From Lewinellaceae bacterium (GTDB taxonomy: Bacteria > Bacteroidota > Bacteroidia > Chitinophagales > Saprospiraceae): 64,000 bases of DNA. Shown here piece by piece: positions 25,093-36,200 of this stretch. Made by a program: the position numbers and the translations under genes. Each line of letters opens with the position of its first letter. Position 1 is the stretch's first letter. Below the pieces are notes generated by a model. That model had not been told where the DNA came from. It worked only from the letters and a program-made list of their open reading frames with translations, and did no database searches. The stretch is from positions 1-64,000 of the forward strand of contig JACJYI010000002.1 of the NCBI GenBank assembly GCA_020636225.1, given 5' to 3'.

Positions 25093-27630
25093 ATGAGAAC
25101 ATGGTGGTTTGGATGGTTCATGGCAGGCTTGATCCTGGTCGCCTGTCAGGGGGTGTCCGAGCCGGAGGTGGAGGATCTGGAAGCCAGTGAAGCCGGTGAG
25201 GCCCTGGATTGGTGGTATCGCATGCGGATGGACTCGGAAGGCCGCCTGGATGTCGGCCCATGGGTCGCGGCGTTTCGATCCTCGACGTTGCGGACCGGGA
25301 ATACTGCTGACTGGCACTCCCTCGGCCCCGCGAACATCGGTGGTCGAACGCTTTGCGTCGCCTTTCATCCAGCCGACCCGAATACGGTCTATGCCGGCTC
25401 CGCTTCCGGTGGTCTGTGGGTGACCTCCACGGGCGGGAAGGGTGCAAAGGCCTGGCAACGGATCCCGATCAACTATCCGGTCCTGGCTGTTTCTTCCATC
25501 CTGATCGACCCGAATGATCCCGATCGGATGTGGATCGGTACCGGGGAAATGTACAATCAACAGGCGGCCAGCCCGGGAACCATCTCCCGGTTTACCCGGG
25601 GTACCTACGGGATCGGTGTACTGATGACCACCGATGGCGGTGCCACATGGTCACCCAGCCTGGATTGGACCTCAGGAGGCCTGCGGGCCATCCAGAAACT
25701 GGCGATGAATCCCCTCGATCCCGATGTGCTTTATGCCGCTACCAGTGAGGGGTTGTATCGGTCGGACGATGCAGGAGGGGAGTGGTATCCGGTGTTCCCT
25801 CAGCCCATGATCACCGATCTCTGGATCCCGGCGGACGATACGGCCAGGATCATCCTGACTGCCGGCAGCTATTTTACGCCGGGTGCCGGGGTGTATCGTT
25901 CTTCCGACAGTGGGCAAACCTTTTCCCTGGTCGGCGATCTGCCGGCCGCCTATACCGGCAAGGCCATGCTGGGCGGGTCGCCTTCTGACCCGGACGTGCT
26001 CTATTGTTCGGTTGCCGACGCAACAGCGGGGATCGGGCTCTATTCCTCGGCAGACGCGGGTAGCTCCTGGACACTTTCCAATGGTCTGGATGTGCCCAAA
26101 TACCAGGGGTGGTACTCCCATGCTCTGGCCGTCTCGCCCACTGATCCAAACTATCTCCTGTTCGGTGGTATTGACATGCACCGGTCGTTCAATGGCGGTA
26201 CCTTTCTCATCCAGGTCAGTTACTGGGAGGAGTGGTTGTTCGGCAAGGTGCCTGCAGGGGGGCCGGAGGGGCCACCATATTATGTGCATGCCGATATCCA
26301 TCAGATCGTCTATCATCCCCAATTGCCCGACGTTGCGTGGGTGGCAACGGATGGCGGGTTGTTTGTGACGGAAGATAACGGACTGAACTTCCAGGGCAGG
26401 AATGGCGGGTACCAGACCCAGCAGTTCTATGCCCGGTTCTCCAATTCCCACCAGGATCCGGATTTTGCGATCGGAGGCATGCAGGATAATGCTTCCGCGA
26501 TCTATGAGGGGGACGACGAATGGGTTCGGGTCATTGGTGGCGATGGCCTGTCTACCGCGATCGATCCGACCAATGACCAGCGGGTATTGGGTTCTGCGCA
26601 GGGGCTGTTGCTGTTTCGATCACTTGACAGGGGGCAGTCATTTGATCAGGTATCCGGATCCACGTTTATCAATGAATCAGTGCCGTTCAACGGGGCCTTC
26701 CAGGTTGATCCCAAGAATCCCAACAGGGTCTATGCCGGTGGTCAGAAGCTGTATCGGTCCACTTCCTTTGGATCGTTGGAGTCCTGGGTCGCTGTGACTC
26801 CCGGCAACCTGGATGGCAATCGTCTCCTGACCCTGATCGAGATCTCTCCGGCCAATGATCAGCACCTGGTGGTTGCCACAGCCTCCGATCCCACATTCTC
26901 CAATGGAGTGAACACGGGCAAGATCCGGGTTTCCAAGACGGGTGGATCAACATGGACGACGGCGACAGGACTACCCAGTCGGTATTGTACGGATATCGCA
27001 TTCCATCCTTCCGGAGATACCCTCTTGGCGACATTCTCGGGATTTTCGGAAAACCCCCTCTACCGATCGGTCAATGGCGGTCTGAGCTGGACCCCTTTCG
27101 GTGAGGGGCTTCCTCACATTCCGACCAATTGCGTGATCTATGATCCCTATGAATCCAGCCATGTGTACCTGGGGAATGACCTGGGCGTATTCTTCTCAGA
27201 CGATGGTGGACAACAATGGGTACCGTTCACTACCGGATTGCCGGAAGCCACCCTTGTCATGGATCTGGCAGTTTCCCTGCCCAACTATTCCATTCGTGCG
27301 GCAACGCACGGTCATGGCGTCTATGAGTCCGAACTGGTGTCCACATCCGTAGCCATCGATCCGGGGCCTCCGCCATCTGCCGGAGTCCGGGTATTCCCGA
27401 ATCCGATCCAGGACCGACGGATCCAACTGGTCACGGGGTCAGTGTCCTCAGGTCCGATGGAGGCCCGTCTGGTGAGCCTTTCTGGCCAGGTGGCGGCCCG
27501 TCAATCCTGGCCATTGGTCAGTGAGTCGATGGAGTGGCACCTCCCGGATGCTCTTTCACCAGGAGTGTATTACCTGGAGATCCGCATGTCCGACAGGACC
27601 TCCACCATCCCGGTCGTGATCGAACGTTGA
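25093..27630 (+). CDS. BNR/sortilin-like beta-propeller protein with type A T9SS C-terminus
   Basis: The ATG at 25093 gives 845 residues beginning MRTWWFGWFMAGLILVACQG, a signal peptide with a lipobox-like LVAC. Most of the protein is BNR/VPS10-type propeller repeats: recurrent Asp-box-like segments such as TTDGGATW, SADAGSSWT, SKTGGSTW, SVNGGLSW and SDDGGQQW, together with DPNDPDRMWIGTG-type strands. The last ~80 residues (VRVFPNPIQDRRIQLV to the end) are a type A T9SS sorting domain. No catalytic residues are evident; related proteins are surface glycan-binding or glycoside-hydrolase-like. It is divergent from the nuclease-helicase and isolated from other genes. Confidence 0.87.
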   Translation: MRTWWFGWFMAGLILVACQGVSEPEVEDLEASEAGEALDWWYRMRMDSEGRLDVGPWVAAFRSSTLRTGNTADWHSLGPANIGGRTLCVAFHPADPNTVYAGSASGGLWVTSTGGKGAKAWQRIPINYPVLAVSSILIDPNDPDRMWIGTGEMYNQQAASPGTISRFTRGTYGIGVLMTTDGGATWSPSLDWTSGGLRAIQKLAMNPLDPDVLYAATSEGLYRSDDAGGEWYPVFPQPMITDLWIPADDTARIILTAGSYFTPGAGVYRSSDSGQTFSLVGDLPAAYTGKAMLGGSPSDPDVLYCSVADATAGIGLYSSADAGSSWTLSNGLDVPKYQGWYSHALAVSPTDPNYLLFGGIDMHRSFNGGTFLIQVSYWEEWLFGKVPAGGPEGPPYYVHADIHQIVYHPQLPDVAWVATDGGLFVTEDNGLNFQGRNGGYQTQQFYARFSNSHQDPDFAIGGMQDNASAIYEGDDEWVRVIGGDGLSTAIDPTNDQRVLGSAQGLLLFRSLDRGQSFDQVSGSTFINESVPFNGAFQVDPKNPNRVYAGGQKLYRSTSFGSLESWVAVTPGNLDGNRLLTLIEISPANDQHLVVATASDPTFSNGVNTGKIRVSKTGGSTWTTATGLPSRYCTDIAFHPSGDTLLATFSGFSENPLYRSVNGGLSWTPFGEGLPHIPTNCVIYDPYESSHVYLGNDLGVFFSDDGGQQWVPFTTGLPEATLVMDLAVSLPNYSIRAATHGHGVYESELVSTSVAIDPGPPPSAGVRVFPNPIQDRRIQLVTGSVSSGPMEARLVSLSGQVAARQSWPLVSESMEWHLPDALSPGVYYLEIRMSDRTSTIPVVIER

Positions 27631-27644
27631 ACCGTTATCAGGAA

Positions 27645-27682
27645 ATAAAAAAGAGGCATCCCCGCAGTGGAGATGCCTCTTT
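27645..27682 (-). terminator. Terminator between convergent genes (rplT and propeller gene)
   Basis: An 11-pair stem AAAGAGGCATC/GATGCCTCTTT (27650-27660, 27672-27682). On the minus strand it is followed by a T-rich run, 22 bases past the rplT stop. It may also serve the plus-strand gene ending at 27630. Confidence 0.75.
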
Positions 27683-27704
27683 GGAATATCGTTTATCGGT
27701 TGCC

Positions 27705-28055
27705 CTATTTCTTGGTCACGGCCTGAACGACCGCTTTGAAGGCATCCGGGTGGTGCATGGCCAGGTCAGCGAGGGCCTTCCGGTTGAGCTCCACATGGCT
27801 GGTGTGCATGTTGTTGATCAGGCGAGAGTAGGTGGTTCCCTCCTGACGGGCTGCGGCATTGATCCGGGCGATCCACAGACGACGGAACGCACGCTTCTTG
27901 CCTTTGCGGTCACGATAGGCATAGGCCCAGCCTTTCTCGACGGCATTCTTCGCAACGGTATATACCTTGCTTCGTGCGCCAAAATAACCTTTGGCGGCAT
28001 CCATGATCTTTTTGCGTCTGGCCCTGCTGGCCACTGCATTGACACTTCTTGGCAT
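27705..28055 (-). CDS. rplT: Large ribosomal subunit protein bL20
   Basis: A 116-residue ribosomal protein recognisable from end to end: MPRSVNAVASRARRKKIM, GYFGARSKVYTVAKNAVEKG, and RDRKGKKRAFRRLWIARINA. bL20 binds 23S rRNA and is needed early in 50S assembly. It is third in the infC-rpmI-rplT operon, 73 bases after rpmI, and is followed by a terminator. In other bacteria bL20 represses this operon by binding its mRNA; no obvious mimic structure is recognised here. Confidence 0.98.
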   Translation of the reverse strand: MPRSVNAVASRARRKKIMDAAKGYFGARSKVYTVAKNAVEKGWAYAYRDRKGKKRAFRRLWIARINAAARQEGTTYSRLINNMHTSHVELNRKALADLAMHHPDAFKAVVQAVTKK

Positions 28056-28128
28056 GAGGAAAAATTTGCGACTGGCCGGGGTCAGGTCATGACACTTTGG
28101 GCCGGATAGTCTGGTGAGAGATGACGAA

Positions 28129-28323
28129 TTACTTGCACAACATTCTCAATACACCCGGAGTGTCGGCATCGCAGAGGATGGCTCCGTGGCGAAGGACCAG
28201 CTTACGACGGCTGGATTTCTTCCGCATCAGGTGTGAGTGATTGGCATGAAAGTGACGTACTTTACCTGTACCGGTAAGACGGAAGCGCTTTTTGGCACCG
28301 GTATGGGTTTTCATCTTGGGCAT
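28129..28323 (-). CDS. rpmI: Large ribosomal subunit protein bL35
   Basis: A 64-residue basic protein starting MPKMKTHTGAKKRFRLTGTG and containing RKKSSRRKLVLR, the bL35 pattern. The ATG at 28323 is chosen because the family starts exactly here; the frame is open further upstream but overlaps infC. It lies between infC and rplT and has its own predicted promoter. Confidence 0.97.
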   Translation of the reverse strand: MPKMKTHTGAKKRFRLTGTGKVRHFHANHSHLMRKKSSRRKLVLRHGAILCDADTPGVLRMLCK

Positions 28324-28342
28324 AGCCTTACAATTTAGCGTG

Positions 28343-28374
28343 CAAAAATAGGAGCTTTTTCGGGGATAATCAAA
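28343..28374 (-). promoter_or_regulatory. Internal promoter for rpmI-rplT
   Basis: In the 70-base infC-rpmI gap the minus strand reads TTTG (28371-28374), 20 bases, TATTTTTG (28343-28350), both elements exact. The predicted start near 28336 is 13 bases from the rpmI ATG. Confidence 0.65.
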
Positions 28375-28393
28375 CTTAATCCACCTGCAAATC

Positions 28394-28972
28394 CTATTTT
28401 TTCTTCTTGGGTGAAATGATGACCGACATCCGGCGGCCTTCCATTTTGGGCAGGGCTTCGGCAGCACCCAGCTCTTCCAGTTCGTTGAGGAACTTCAGGA
28501 GAAGCAGTTCACCTCTGTCCTTGAAGACGATGGTCCGCCCACGGAAATGGACATATGCTCTCACCTTGGATCCCTCTTCCAGGAATTTCTTGGCATGACG
28601 GAGTTTGAATTCGAAGTCGTGCTCGTCGGTATTGGGACCAAAGCGGATCTCCTTCATCACCGTTTTGACCACCTTGGCCTTCAACTCCTTTTCCTTCTTT
28701 TTCTTGTCGTAGATGAACTTGCGATAGTCCACGATCTTGCAGACCGGGGGTACGGCTTTCGGCGAGATCTCGACCAGGTCAAGTTCAAGCTGCTGTGCCC
28801 AGCTTTGGGCTTGTCGGGTAGGGTAGACCCCAGGTTCGATGGTCGTTCCGGCGATCTCACTGATCTGGTCCAAATGGTCGCCGACGAGTCGGATCTCCGG
28901 CACACGAATCATGTGATTGATCCTGAACTCATACCGTTCGTCTTTCTTCTGGGGTTGGTTACGTCTGTTCAA
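28394..28972 (-). CDS. infC: Translation initiation factor IF-3
   Basis: IF-3 binds the 30S subunit, prevents premature 50S joining and checks the start codon and initiator tRNA. The 192 residues show IEPGVYPTRQAQSW, LDLVEISPKAVPPVCKIVDY, RFGPNTDEHDFEFKLRHAKK and VRAYVHFRGR. The first plausible start is TTG at 28972; the first ATG in frame (residue 21) would remove the conserved YEFRINHMIRVPEIR lead-in. Non-AUG infC starts are known (AUU in E. coli) and underlie autoregulation. The C-terminus ends in a lysine run (SPKKKK). It is first in the operon with rpmI and rplT, downstream of clpC. Confidence 0.95.
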   Translation of the reverse strand: MNRRNQPQKKDERYEFRINHMIRVPEIRLVGDHLDQISEIAGTTIEPGVYPTRQAQSWAQQLELDLVEISPKAVPPVCKIVDYRKFIYDKKKKEKELKAKVVKTVMKEIRFGPNTDEHDFEFKLRHAKKFLEEGSKVRAYVHFRGRTIVFKDRGELLLLKFLNELEELGAAEALPKMEGRRMSVIISPKKKK

Positions 28973-29012
28973 ATGGTTGGTTTTATGAAAAAGTTGGTTT
29001 TCCTGAACATGC

Positions 29013-29050
29013 GAATGTACGGCCTCTTTGGAACAGATGGCCGTACATTC
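29013..29050. repeat. 12-bp inverted repeat between clpC and infC
   Basis: GAATGTACGGCC (29013-29024) and GGCCGTACATTC (29039-29050) are perfect reverse complements with a 14-base loop. The hairpin lies 23 bases after the clpC stop and 40 before the infC start. It lacks a following T run, so it may be a weak terminator, an mRNA-end stabiliser or part of the infC leader. Confidence 0.6.
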
Positions 29051-29073
29051 TCAGCAGATCAGCAGAACGGGGA

Positions 29074-31614
<2,541 letters not shown>

Positions 31615-31655
31615 ACGACTGTGTTCATGATTAAAGAGTCAGGTACTCCCTGTTG

Positions 31656-31687
31656 CAAGTTTAACAGGATTCGCTGAATGGTACAAC
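31656..31687 (-). promoter_or_regulatory. Putative clpC promoter
   Basis: On the minus strand TTG (31684-31686), 20 bases, TAAACTTG (31656-31663), one mismatch from the -7 consensus, about 42 bases upstream of the clpC ATG. No CIRCE or other heat-shock operator was seen. Confidence 0.4.
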
Positions 31688-31861
31688 ACCTGGTAAAATT
31701 ACGCTCTTTTCAGGAATCAAAGCGGGAAAAGCCGCTTGCTGCCCTGAATTGCAAGTGTAACACAAAAAGGGTACATCCTGTTTCTTACGGGAATGTTAAG
31801 CCAAAGATGCCTGTGAAGGGAATAACCTTCGAGCAGGATATAAAAACCTCATGGGGATGTG

Positions 31862-31869
31862 TACTTTTG
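31862..31869 (+). promoter_or_regulatory. -7 element for the STAS gene
   Basis: TACTTTTG followed by C is an exact TAnnTTTG, 22 bases before the ATG at 31891. No -33 element is clear. Confidence 0.4.
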
Positions 31870-31890
31870 CAAGGATCAAGGATCAAGACC

Positions 31891-32286
31891 ATGAAGTACG
31901 AGATCGATAAGCAGGAAAAGTTTGCCATCATGCGATTGGAGGAAGAGAATCTGAATTCTCTTGTAGCACCGATCCTGAAGTCGGAGTTGGTGATCCTCAG
32001 CAATGAAGGCGTGCGCAATCTGATCCTGGACCTGAAAGATGTCAAGTTTGTTGATTCCAGCGGGTTGAGCGCCATACTGACCGGCAACCGGTTGTGGTCA
32101 GAGGACAAATCCTTTATCATTACAGGAGTAGACCACCCCAGTGTCAAAAAGCTTCTGGAGATCTCCCGGCTGGACTCCATCCTGACCCTCATCCCTTCCA
32201 TTGAGGAATCGATCGACTATATCTACATGGAGGAGATCGAGCGCGAGCTCAACCAGGGGCCTGACCAGGACCTGGAGGCCATGTAA
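31891..32286 (+). CDS. STAS-domain anti-sigma factor antagonist
   Basis: A 131-residue STAS protein of the SpoIIAA/RsbV type. The signature DLKDVKFVDSSGLSAIL contains the serine (in DSSG) that is phosphorylated by a partner anti-sigma kinase in this family. Preceding and following strands (YEIDKQEKFAIMRLEE, SFIITGVDHPSVKKLLEIS) complete the fold, and an acidic tail (ELNQGPDQDLEAM) follows. The ATG at 31891 is chosen because the STAS fold begins there and a -7 element lies just upstream. No kinase or phosphatase partner is adjacent, so its target is unknown. Confidence 0.9.
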   Translation: MKYEIDKQEKFAIMRLEEENLNSLVAPILKSELVILSNEGVRNLILDLKDVKFVDSSGLSAILTGNRLWSEDKSFIITGVDHPSVKKLLEISRLDSILTLIPSIEESIDYIYMEEIERELNQGPDQDLEAM

Positions 32287-32976
32287 GCCAAATAACCAGG
32301 TTTTCCGGCCCGACCCAGGGAGGTCGCACGACATTCCCGAAGATTCACCACACAGCATCACCTTGGAGGCCAGCTTGGCTGGACAGGGACTGTTGATCAA
32401 CTTGTTTCCCTTCAACCGGATGGTTCTCTCCCGGTATCCTGGTGAGGTGCCTGGCAAGGCTCCTTTGCCAGGTGGTGACTCATCGTGGTGATCCATTGCC
32501 GTGGAAATGTCACATATGGAACAAGTCCTGGCAAATCATGCTTCGGTCATCCGCGAATGAATGGATACCGGAGCACCCACTCAACCTGATGAGCCAAACA
32601 TGGACATCATGTACGGCCGATGAATCCTGTTCTCCTGATTTTACTGGTAAAAAGTTGGTGGGCTAGGCACTGCCTTCCCGAGACCGTCGATGGTCATCGG
32701 GATCCATGTTTCATCGCTTGTGCAGAAAGGGATTGACCTGGCCTGTCATGGGAGATGCCTGGCAACCGAATTTTTCATATGTCACAAATTTCGGTTGTGC
32801 TATATTGTTGAAAATCAAGGCAGATGTGACAGTATATCAAAAAAATATTTATCCATGTTCTTTTATTGTAATGAGCTACGGGCTGGAAGACAACAGGTTA
32901 AGGATTGATGATTTTAACATCTGTTTTTTCTATGTAAATTCATGCAAACTCTGTTTTCCCTACAGATCAGAAAAGG

Positions 32977-32984
32977 TATATTTG
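32977..32984 (+). promoter_or_regulatory. Candidate -7 element for the giant adhesin gene
   Basis: TATATTTG followed by C exactly matches TAnnTTTG. The -33 region reads CTGTTTTC, a weak match. Transcription from here would give a leader of about 235 bases. Confidence 0.4.
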
Positions 32985-33089
32985 CAACCATGCGATCTGC
33001 CGATCCAACAGGCACTCCGCATGAATGTGTGTTGGATCTGTGACACTCCATCGCACGCTACATCCCAAAACACCGGAATAAAATTTGGA

Positions 33090-33112
33090 GAACCTCTCTG
33101 AAAAGGAGGTTC
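33090..33112 (+). promoter_or_regulatory. Leader hairpin 1
   Basis: GAACCTC (33090-33096) and GAGGTTC (33106-33112) pair around a nine-base loop, in the leader of the giant gene. Confidence 0.45.
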
Positions 33113-33161
33113 CTATACGCTCAATGGTGTATGGATAAACGTGTATATAGGATTTGATCTG

Positions 33162-33194
33162 ACTGATGCAAGAGGGGGAAACTCTTGCATCGGT
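33162..33194 (+). promoter_or_regulatory. Leader hairpin 2, possible attenuator
   Basis: GATGCAAGAG (33165-33174) and CTCTTGCATC (33182-33191) pair around GGGGAAA. The stem extends to 13 pairs with one T-G wobble. A pyrimidine-rich stretch follows and the ATG at 33226 is 32 bases downstream. It could terminate or slow transcription or stabilise the mRNA. Confidence 0.55.
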
Positions 33195-33225
33195 ATTCTC
33201 TTTTGTGTTGACTGTAGACTAGACT

Positions 33226-36200
33226 ATGAGAAAACTACTTGAAACGCCCGGCAAGGTCGCCACCCTCTTTTTGTTGGTTACGGTGACCTGTTTTCTAATC
33301 CCAAACGCATCAGAGGGATTTCCTTCAGATCCGTCTGCATTTCCTCCGACCAAAGTACCGGTCCATGGCAGCCTGGATCGCCAGGGGGCTATCGGGATGT
33401 CGCCTGATCATGATCAGGCGGCTCGTCAGTTGGTCTGGATGGCTCGTCCAGGTGTGGATGCCACGTCCTCATCACGAGAAGCAGCCACCGGGGTCTCCAT
33501 GACCCCATGCGGTGACAATCTGATCAATAATGGAGGATACGAGGACAACTCCAGCTCGATCCTGTCATCCAACTGGCGCCTTGGCGGGTCCAATGGCAGC
33601 CGGACGGTTCGGTTGACCAGTGACAATAATACTGGTGACGATATCGATGACTGGATGGCTGCCCCGAATGTCTATTATGTCAAGAAAGATGGTAAGACCA
33701 ATAATCCGCAAGGAGAATACTTCGTTTGGTTGCCCAACAAAGACCAGTGTTTCAATACCATGCCTGGGGTGATCAAGGACCTGGAGCTTTGTCCGGGTCG
33801 TCCGTACACGATCAAATTCAAGGCCGCCGCCTGGAAGAACACTCTCGTGAACTGGGTTCCCCAGGCTTCTATTCCAACCCAGAAGTCAACTCGCCTGAAT
33901 ATTGAGTTCACCTTTGAAGGGGCTCCCAACAACCTGGAGTATCAGGGTCAATGGGCCTTGCCCCAGAGCAGCAGCTGGTCCAATCTCAACTGGCAGGAAT
34001 GCACATTCACCTTTTACTATGATCCTTCAAAACCCTTGTCCTCTGTCTTTTTTACCAATGCAGCCAATAGTGGCGATTCCGAAGTAGGGGTCGCCATTGA
34101 CGATTTTGGCATTTATGCCGAAGAGTGTACAGCTTGCCCGACAGATGATTGGTTCTTTGAATGCGGTGATGGAAAAACGGTGGATATCTATGGAAAAAGC
34201 ATCAAGGACCTGAACAGTTCCACCTTGCTGATTCCCAATTCCAATTCTGTGTATCAAACTGTTGTCGAACTGGTCTACAAGGGTTCAAATCCAGGAAATT
34301 CCACTACCCTGAAGGACAACAACAACAATACCTATACGGCCTATCGGATATCTCCGGTGGGTGCGAGCTCGAATGTGTGGGTGTATCGGGCGTTATTACC
34401 GAAGGTCAGCTCGATTACATATGTACCACCATCCGGATACCAATCTTCTGTCCAATCAATAGTTGCGTATGCCTTCCGGATCACTGATGTTGATTCGCAG
34501 GAGTCAGGCACCTTTACACACATCAGCGGATATAATAACATCAAGACCCTGGACCTGAAGGTCCCTGTCGGCACGGATGTCAGGAATGTGGACATTGAAC
34601 TACCCATTTCAGAATTGACCAATGACGGCAGATATCTGCTGATTCGGGCGACTGCCGGGGGGAAAACTGCGGAAAAGATCATTTACGGTTCTGATCCGGC
34701 CCTGGGCGGATGTTGCCTGAACATCGTCAAGGTGACGATTCCGGATGTTCCTGCTGCCACGAATACGGTCACCCTGACCATTGACACTCGTAACTGGCAA
34801 AACGGTCAGGGTGTGAATGGCCAATCCTATGTCATTTCGGGTGCGGTCAAGGCCGAGGCCCAATGTCCGGTGGATTGTCCACTGGCAGTCGCGTACGATC
34901 TGAACACCTGTGCAGGTTCCAACCCGTTCAACCCGGGCAATGGGATTGCCCCGTCCTACCTGAACAATCAGGAATGCGGTGATCTGGATGCGAGCAAGAT
35001 CAAGCGTCTCTTTTCTGTAGAATCTTCCTGTTCGAACAATACTCCTTTCCAAAGTGGCAAATCCGTTCGCTTGATGTACAATCATCTGGCTTCCTGGTCG
35101 GACAACGGCCAGAAGGCATTTGCCTTTACGGTCAACATCCCTGAATGTGTGGAGGGCAACCTGAGCGGATGGCGCTTCTGGAACAATGCCCCTTATAAGG
35201 ATGAAAACGGCAGTTACAATGGATATCCCGCTTATTATGGATATCGCATTTTGAAGAACGGTGTTGAAGTCTATCAGAAGATCGATCTGCAAACCTCAGC
35301 CAACGGCTGGTTCCAGGAGATCCATGATCTGCAGGCGGTGAATGCACTATCCTACACAGGTGGTGAAACCTTCACCTTTGAGGTCATGGCCTATGGGCCG
35401 ACGGGTGGGGGCAACAATGTCTGGCTGGTCGACCAGTTTGAGGTGTACGCTTGCTGTGCTTCACAATCCGTCACCCCTGATTTTGCCATTCCTACCAAGA
35501 TCTGCCAGGATAATCCTGCTCTGTTCCTGGCTGATGATATCGGCAATGGCACATACTCCTGGACGTTCAGTGGCGATGCCATGCCGAATACGGCAACAGG
35601 GAAGGGTCCCCATTTCATTACCTGGGGGTCTGCAGGAACGAAATCAGTCACCCTGACCTATTCCAACGGTTCTTGTTCCGAGTCAATTACCAAGAATATC
35701 ACAGTCGAGAACTGCAACGAGATCGAGTGCGGTCTGATCTCCGTGACGGTGAACAAGAATTCAGATTGTGAGGAGTCGACAGGTATCCTGAATGTGGATG
35801 TCTGTGAATCCTGCGGGACCACCTATCCGATCACGGTCTACTATACCTATAATGGTGTCCAGCAGCAGGCCGGTCCCTTCAATTCGGATGGCAATATCCT
35901 CACCGGTCTTTTCGCTGGTGTGTATGAGAATATCTATATCGTTGATAACAAAGGCTGTACGTCTAACAGAGTTGGCCCGGTCGTGATCAATGCCGTTGGT
36001 GTGGCGCAAACATCCACACAGACCTGTGATGAAAGCGTCTGCATCATCACAGATAAACTGGAAAGTGACGGAAAGACCCGCACCTTCTGGATTCCAGGTC
36101 TTCCCGGGCTCAGCGATCCGCGGTTCAAATGGGTAGAGAACGGTGTCTTCACCGTCAATGCCAACGGGACAGCCACATTGACCGGTCAGATGGTGAGTGT

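Larger units (their letters stand above)
32287..33225. other. 939-bp intergenic region upstream of the giant gene
   Basis: No gene is supported here; open frames at 32690-33101 lack any protein character. The first half has base composition like its neighbours, while about 32760-33000 is clearly AT-richer. The second half holds a -7 element (32977-32984) and two hairpins (33090-33112, 33162-33194), so it is best read as a promoter region plus a long 5' leader for the giant gene. Confidence 0.6.

Noticed and set aside
32706..33101. 131-codon open frame in the region before the giant gene
   Set aside because: Cys/aromatic-rich random composition, no ribosome site, spans the AT-rich region and the -7 element.
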